Shown: one piece after another, positions 51,901-57,900 of the stretch
How positions within the stretch are numbered: position 1 is the stretch's first letter
Layout: each line of letters opens with the position of its first letter
From: Carettochelys insculpta
Lineage: Eukaryota; Chordata; Testudines; Carettochelyidae
Length of the DNA stretch: 64,000 nt
Direction of reading: 5' to 3'
Assembly (NCBI RefSeq): GCF_033958435.1
Contig: NC_134138.1
Span: forward strand, 189,321,298-189,385,297
Notes under the pieces: generated by a model
Told to the model about the DNA's origin: nothing
The model's database searches: none
What the model saw: the letters and a program-made list of their open reading frames with translations, nothing else
Position numbers and translations under genes: made by a program

Positions 51901-54900
51901 TAATGAAAGGTTTCAAAAACCATTGTTTACAGACTTGAAGTCGTGATCCAACAGTTGGGTATGTGATCTCTCATACCATATCATGCTGTGTGTGTGTGTT
52001 ACTGATGTGTTGGTATTGCAGGTCAATTATGCCTTTTGTAGGATGTTTGAAACTTTTAGAGATGCATTTACAAATATTCAGGTTGAAAAATTTACCTGCC
52101 CATAATCCTCATTTGTACATATAACAGAGAGACATTTGCACAAGCAATTCTATATTGTTCTTGTCCAAATCTGGTATTTCTATGTGTGGAGTGTGTGTGT
52201 ATGCACATCACTTAGATATCAGCCTCTCAAAATATTGCCCTTAAGGCATTGTTGTTCTATTATTATTTTCCATGAGAATAAAAAATGTGAACCCCACAGT
52301 ACACAGATATACATGATTTTCTGCCATGCACAAAAATGCATGAATTTGACTGAAGTGGAATGGACAAAGCGCCAACAATCCTGCTTGTGGGCCCCAGGAC
52401 ACGGATAGATGAGCTCAATAGGCCTTTTCTTCTCCAGTGTCTGTGACTTTACGTAGACATAATTTTTTTCAATAGACCGCAGGATAAATTGGATGGAGTT
52501 AAGGAGAAAAACCACATGGACCACAACATCAGAAAATATTATGAAACATTTCATGAAGTGAACGTCCTCAGGGCAGTTGTCCTAATGAGCATGTTATTGT
52601 GGGTTCCAGATGGACTAATGAGAGTTGAAAGAATTTATGTGTGTAAATTAAATCAGACCAGAGGTCAAAGAACAGCCTAGTGATGTAACGACAATGCACG
52701 CCTGTGACTCAAGCATGCATAATTAATTATTTCAAGTCTGCCATAAACAGTGATAAAGATACCATAGAAGTATTACTGTATCACTTACAATATATATAGG
52801 ATTTTTATCCCATTGCTTTAGTTACGCCCTAGTTGATGACACCAGAAAGTGCAAATGTAATCTCCTGCTGCTGGGAAATCCATCTGAAGATGCTGGGAGG
52901 CATCTTCAAATGCCTACCACAGCAGCTAGAAAAGTGGGCAGACTGTGTGGGCAGGGCACACATGAGATGTGCTAATACAGTATGTACACAAGGTCTGTTG
53001 GTGGGACTCCCGTAGAAAGCCAGCTCCCTGTTAGAGCTGCTTTTTCCAACAAGAGCATTGATGCAAGTACTATGTGCCCTCCTCTGGAATACAGACCCCT
53101 AACAACTCCGTGGAGGAGAAGGAGGTTTTGCAAAGTGCAACAGGATGAATAGGTCCCCCAAAGTAAAGATTAGATTAGAATTCATGACAGAACCACATCC
53201 CTTTTATGAAGATCATAGGGATATATCATTTTAAAACCATTCATTTATTAGTTGTGAAGTATTTTGAATTAGCAATATCAGAAAGAAAATGTTACACACT
53301 TGAACAGGAAAGTAGTTTTGAAAAAAAGTGCTATGGACTAGGTAGGAGTGAACAACCACAACTTAATGACACTTCTCTGTCTGTCTAACATGATAACTCT
53401 GCACCATTCCCGGAATTTTGAAGAATGAGCGCAGCATCAAAGGGCCAAAACCATATTGATTTGGGCTGACAAATCTGAAACTAAAAGGGGAGCACCCCCT
53501 GCCACTTCCAGCTCTTTAGTATAGCCACAGGCGAAAGCATCTCTGCTATCCTGTCTAAATCCAATGGTGCTTCATTTGTAATGAAGGAGGTTCCATGGCT
53601 CAAGTTGGACAGCCAGAGAGTGGCAGCTGCTGGCTGGATGCCTAGCTCTGAAGGCACTGCTGTTACCAGCAGCATTGCAGAAGTAAGGGTGGCACAGTAT
53701 GGCAGTTTTTCTGCTCATCCTGCCTATGGAATTTAACATGTTGACTCTCAGAATGACTTATCCCCCAGACAGAAAGAAAAGGGCATAAGGGTATAGAGGT
53801 GGGGAGAAGGGGAATCATGGGATCCCTTGGAGTGGGGAGAGTGGAGGAGTAGGAAGGGGAGCACACAGAACCCGAGCATGGGAATTAAGGAAAGGCAGTG
53901 AGGATTCACACCAGCCCCCTGGCATGGGTGTAGGGAGCAGGAGCACACAGAACCCGTGGGAGTGGGGAGAATCAGAGACCCCATAGCAGGGAGCATGGAA
54001 ATAGGAGGTGCGCAGAGCCCCTGCCTTGGGGAGGAATAGCGGCCCTTGCCATGGAGGAAAATAAAAAGTATGGGAGAAGTGGGAATGGCGATGCACGGTG
54101 TTACTGTTTGGAGGGGAGAGTGAAAGGGCCTAAAATTAGGATGGGTGAATTGCGGCGGGTGCACAGAGACCCTGTGGAGGAAGCTGGGGGGAGAGGTGCA
54201 AAGAGGCTGGCGGGTGCAATAAGTTCAGTTTGCACAAGCTATGAAGTTAAAATATATGAACTTTTCAGACGAGTACTAAGACATGGACACTAGCCACTTA
54301 GTTTTTCTAAGAAATCTATTTAAAAAACTGGCTCAGGAGGTAAGTCAATATACAGTTGTTTTCCAAAGTTCACTCACTCCTACCCAGGGCATGCACACTA
54401 TTTGAACAGCCTGCTTGCTTCCTTTTAAGAGGCTCCTATAGAAGAAATTGATTTGGGAGCTTTGTGTTTAATTGGAAACAGTGGACTGTAATGGACTTGT
54501 CAGAAACCGCTGGGAATTCTTTTAGTCAGAGGTAATTGTCTGACTAAATTGCTCACTCTCTGGTTGGAATGTACAACATGAGATTCCTCTTCCTCTCTTC
54601 TCCTGATAACATGAAGAGTTTAAGTGGGGGAAATATCAGGAGTGATTTGCAGCTACCCAACAAAAGAAACAGCTTCTTTAAACTTGTTCTCTTTCTCTTT
54701 CCTCTTTTCTCTTGGCTCAATATCTGCCCCCAAAGGGAATTCAGGGCTCTTGTGGTAGAGATGGTGTTGGCCACTGATATGTCCTGTCACTTCCAGCAAA
54801 TCAAAGCCATGAAGAATGCTTTGCAACAGCCAGAAGGGTGAGTCACCTCCTGACACTGTGTGCAGTGAAGGGCTGCACTTCAGCTGGTCCTTTGCCATTG

Positions 54901-57900
54901 TATTAAACTTCTGAAGTCTCCAGAGGACCCTCTGATGTCCACACCCGTCTGTTTCATTTGTTGGATTTTTGAATGAATTCACATGTGAGCCCTCAGGCGC
55001 ATGCCATATGATACCGTGGAGGATCACAACTTCTAAACAGCAAAGCTTTGGGATGAACTTTCCCAATCTTTTTCTGTTTTGTAACAATACGGGCTAAAGA
55101 GCCCGTGTCATCCAGATGGGGAGTATGACTGAAAGTCAGAGGCCTTGAGGGCAACACTGCCTGCAGCAATGTTCTACAGAGTGCAGCTTGTGCCTCCACT
55201 GCGGGGAGCCAGCTCTGAAGTTTGAGACAATCGGAAAGCCACAGAGGGCACGTGTGTGCTACGGAGGAGGCAGAATAATTGGAAGAAGGGCTTTTCCTCT
55301 CCCAAGGTATTCTGTGAGCAACTTAGAGCCCCAGGTCTCTTCACTCCTCCCCTACTTACCCCTCCCAACTCGCACACCAATTATCCACACCCTCAAACCT
55401 CTGCATTGTGGATAGTATCCTTCCACCCTAGAAGGGCTTGGTGCATGGCTTCCCAGATCCTGGCAAATCTGTACCTACATCAGACAAGGCTGACACTAGC
55501 TGGCTGCTCTTTCCTCTGAGGTGCTAGTTGTATTGCTTCTGCAGCACTCCTGCCAGTCTGGGAGAATAAGAGATTGGGATTAGTGCCTGGGGATATAGAT
55601 TAGGGTTACCACATTTGAACTTTCAAAAAAGAGGGCACCCCTGAGATATGGTATGTCTGCATCAGTATCTACCGACTGACATTATATTAATGTGTTACAG
55701 TGTATAAGGTACATTAATACAATGTGAGTTGATGGATACTGATACAGATACACGCTCCCTCAGGGGTGTCCTCTTTTTTGAAAGATCAAATAAGATAGCC
55801 CTAGTTTAGATCATAATTCACTAGGCTCCTGGGCTGTCCTGTCAGTAGCGTGGTTTTAAGAAAATTTCAGCCTCTTACAATCTCCAAAGAGTTTCTTCTC
55901 TGATCTCTTACATGCACCAGCTTTTTACTGGTGGAATTCACTTGGTTTAAATGGAATTATTGTTGATGCTTATCACTGTGAGATCAGAATCAAGCCCTAA
56001 TTGTTTCAGCAAGTCAACAAACTAAAATAATCTGGAACTGTTTACTGACTGGAGTTTCATAAAATGTAACCCAGCCCATCCTGAGAATAGTGTCAATGTG
56101 CAAAGCTCACTCATGCACACACAAAAATGCTTTAAAGAAAATAAGGGAAGCTAATGCTCCCTGTTTCCTTTTACACTTCTGAATGACTTCATTAGCAAAG
56201 GAAAGGTTTATTTTGGAAAGCTAGATTAATCTTTCAGAGTTGTCAATTTCGTAAATGCACAAATCAATCTCTAAGTAGCCCAGTCAAAGGTTACGGTGGC
56301 CTCATTTACTTGCTTAGCTGGGTTTTTGTTCTTTCTGTTTCCATACTGGTGCAGACAATTAATTTGTTCTGTCATTTGGGTTTGCAGAATCGACAAGCCG
56401 AAAGCCTTATCACTGTTGTTGCATACAGCAGACATCAGTCATCCAGCCAAGGCCTGGGAGCTTCATCATCGCTGGACCATGTCCTTGCTAGAGGAGTTCT
56501 TCAGACAGGTAACCTGGGGATTTTACAACATTATTTTGTAGTTTTGCTGACAGAATGAGGGATGGAATGGGAAAGGGAGAATTAATCCTATAGGTCAACA
56601 TCTTCTTTCACGTACATTTTTCATAGCAAAAGTACCTCTTATAGCAGCAAAGTAGATACCTTTTTTCATCTGACTTCATTGAAACTGTATTGCTATTTCT
56701 GACTGTTAGCGTCTTGTATGCTGCCTTTATTAACATATTTGAAATTCTCAGTCTTTCAGACATCCAGCAGAACTGTGGCCAGTTTAGGAATGCATATTTC
56801 TAAACACCAAAAGGCAAAATGTCTGAGTACCCAGCTTGTCAACCATTTAAGACCTTCAGGAACTGAGTGCAACTCAGGGGGAACACTCAGCATTAGATCC
56901 AGACTGTCATTTCCTTCAATGACGAGGCTCCTCCTATTTCTCTCTGGCCTGATTCTGCTGCCAGTTTTATGCCAGTTTAAACTCTACTTGATTTCTACTT
57001 TCCTATGAAGTCTTGAAAACTAATAAAACCCAATACATTGTAGATTACAGAAGTGGACATATATAATCAAAATGTTGTTACCCTTTCTGTTGACTTGTGG
57101 TCTAACCTTTAGATCTTGCAGGGCTCCCTGTTACCAGAACCACAATTCAGACACATGATTGATTCCTGTGTGATACCCATACAATCATCAAACTCAGACC
57201 TTAGGGTTTTTTCTCTTTAGGTACAGTAAAAGTAATTTTTTTTCAAAAATTGCTGTTTAATAGTGAAAAAAGTAGTGCTGGTCAAAAAAATCAGAACAAT
57301 TTTATTGATCTTTTTCACTCTCCAACTTCAAAATTTTGTATTATTTCCAAAATAAAGAAATGTTGACAAGCTCCACAGATAGTTGAAACATAGGGGGAAG
57401 AGGCAGTGAAAACTGCAGTGAAGTTTATTATTAAAATTGTTAATAACATTCATATTATTATTCAGTTTATTTATTTTGTTTTCAAAATACAGACAATATT
57501 TAGAAATTCAAAATTTTTCTACCACAAGACTATAGGAATGTCCATACTGGGTCAAACTAATGGTCCATATAGCCTAGTATGTTGTCTTCTGACAGTGTCC
57601 AGTGTCAGATGTTTCTGAAAGTTGAAGGTTTAGGGACATCCTCCGCACTCCAGCATGGGGTTGTGTCCCTGACCAGCTTGGCTTATGGCTATTGAGGGAC
57701 CAATCTATATGAACTTATCTAATTCTTTTTTGAACCCACTTATAATATGGGACATCACAAAGTCCCCTTGCAATGATTTCTACAGACTGTGCACTGCGTG
57801 ACAACAGGCTTCCTTTAGTTTATTTTTACATTTTCTGCTTATTAATTTCATTGAAAGCCCCCTGGTTCTTGTGTTATGTGAAGGGATAAATATTGCCTAT

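Larger units (their letters stand above)
46365..54735 (+). other. PDE1C intron, 8.4 kb
   Basis: It contains a short hairpin (46649-46760), a GC-rich repeat (about 48330-49500), two fold-back MITEs (49871-50268 and 50953-51385), short TG runs near 51987 and a minisatellite-like stretch (53850-54180). A LINE-like 3' tail remnant is possible at 52375-52440. The rest (46770-48320, 51400-52370 and 52450-53840) is ordinary intron. Confidence 0.8.

Noticed and set aside
54653..55087. 144-codon minus-strand frame overlapping a PDE1C exon
   Set aside because: It is antisense to a confirmed exon and its flank, and contains no recognised domain.
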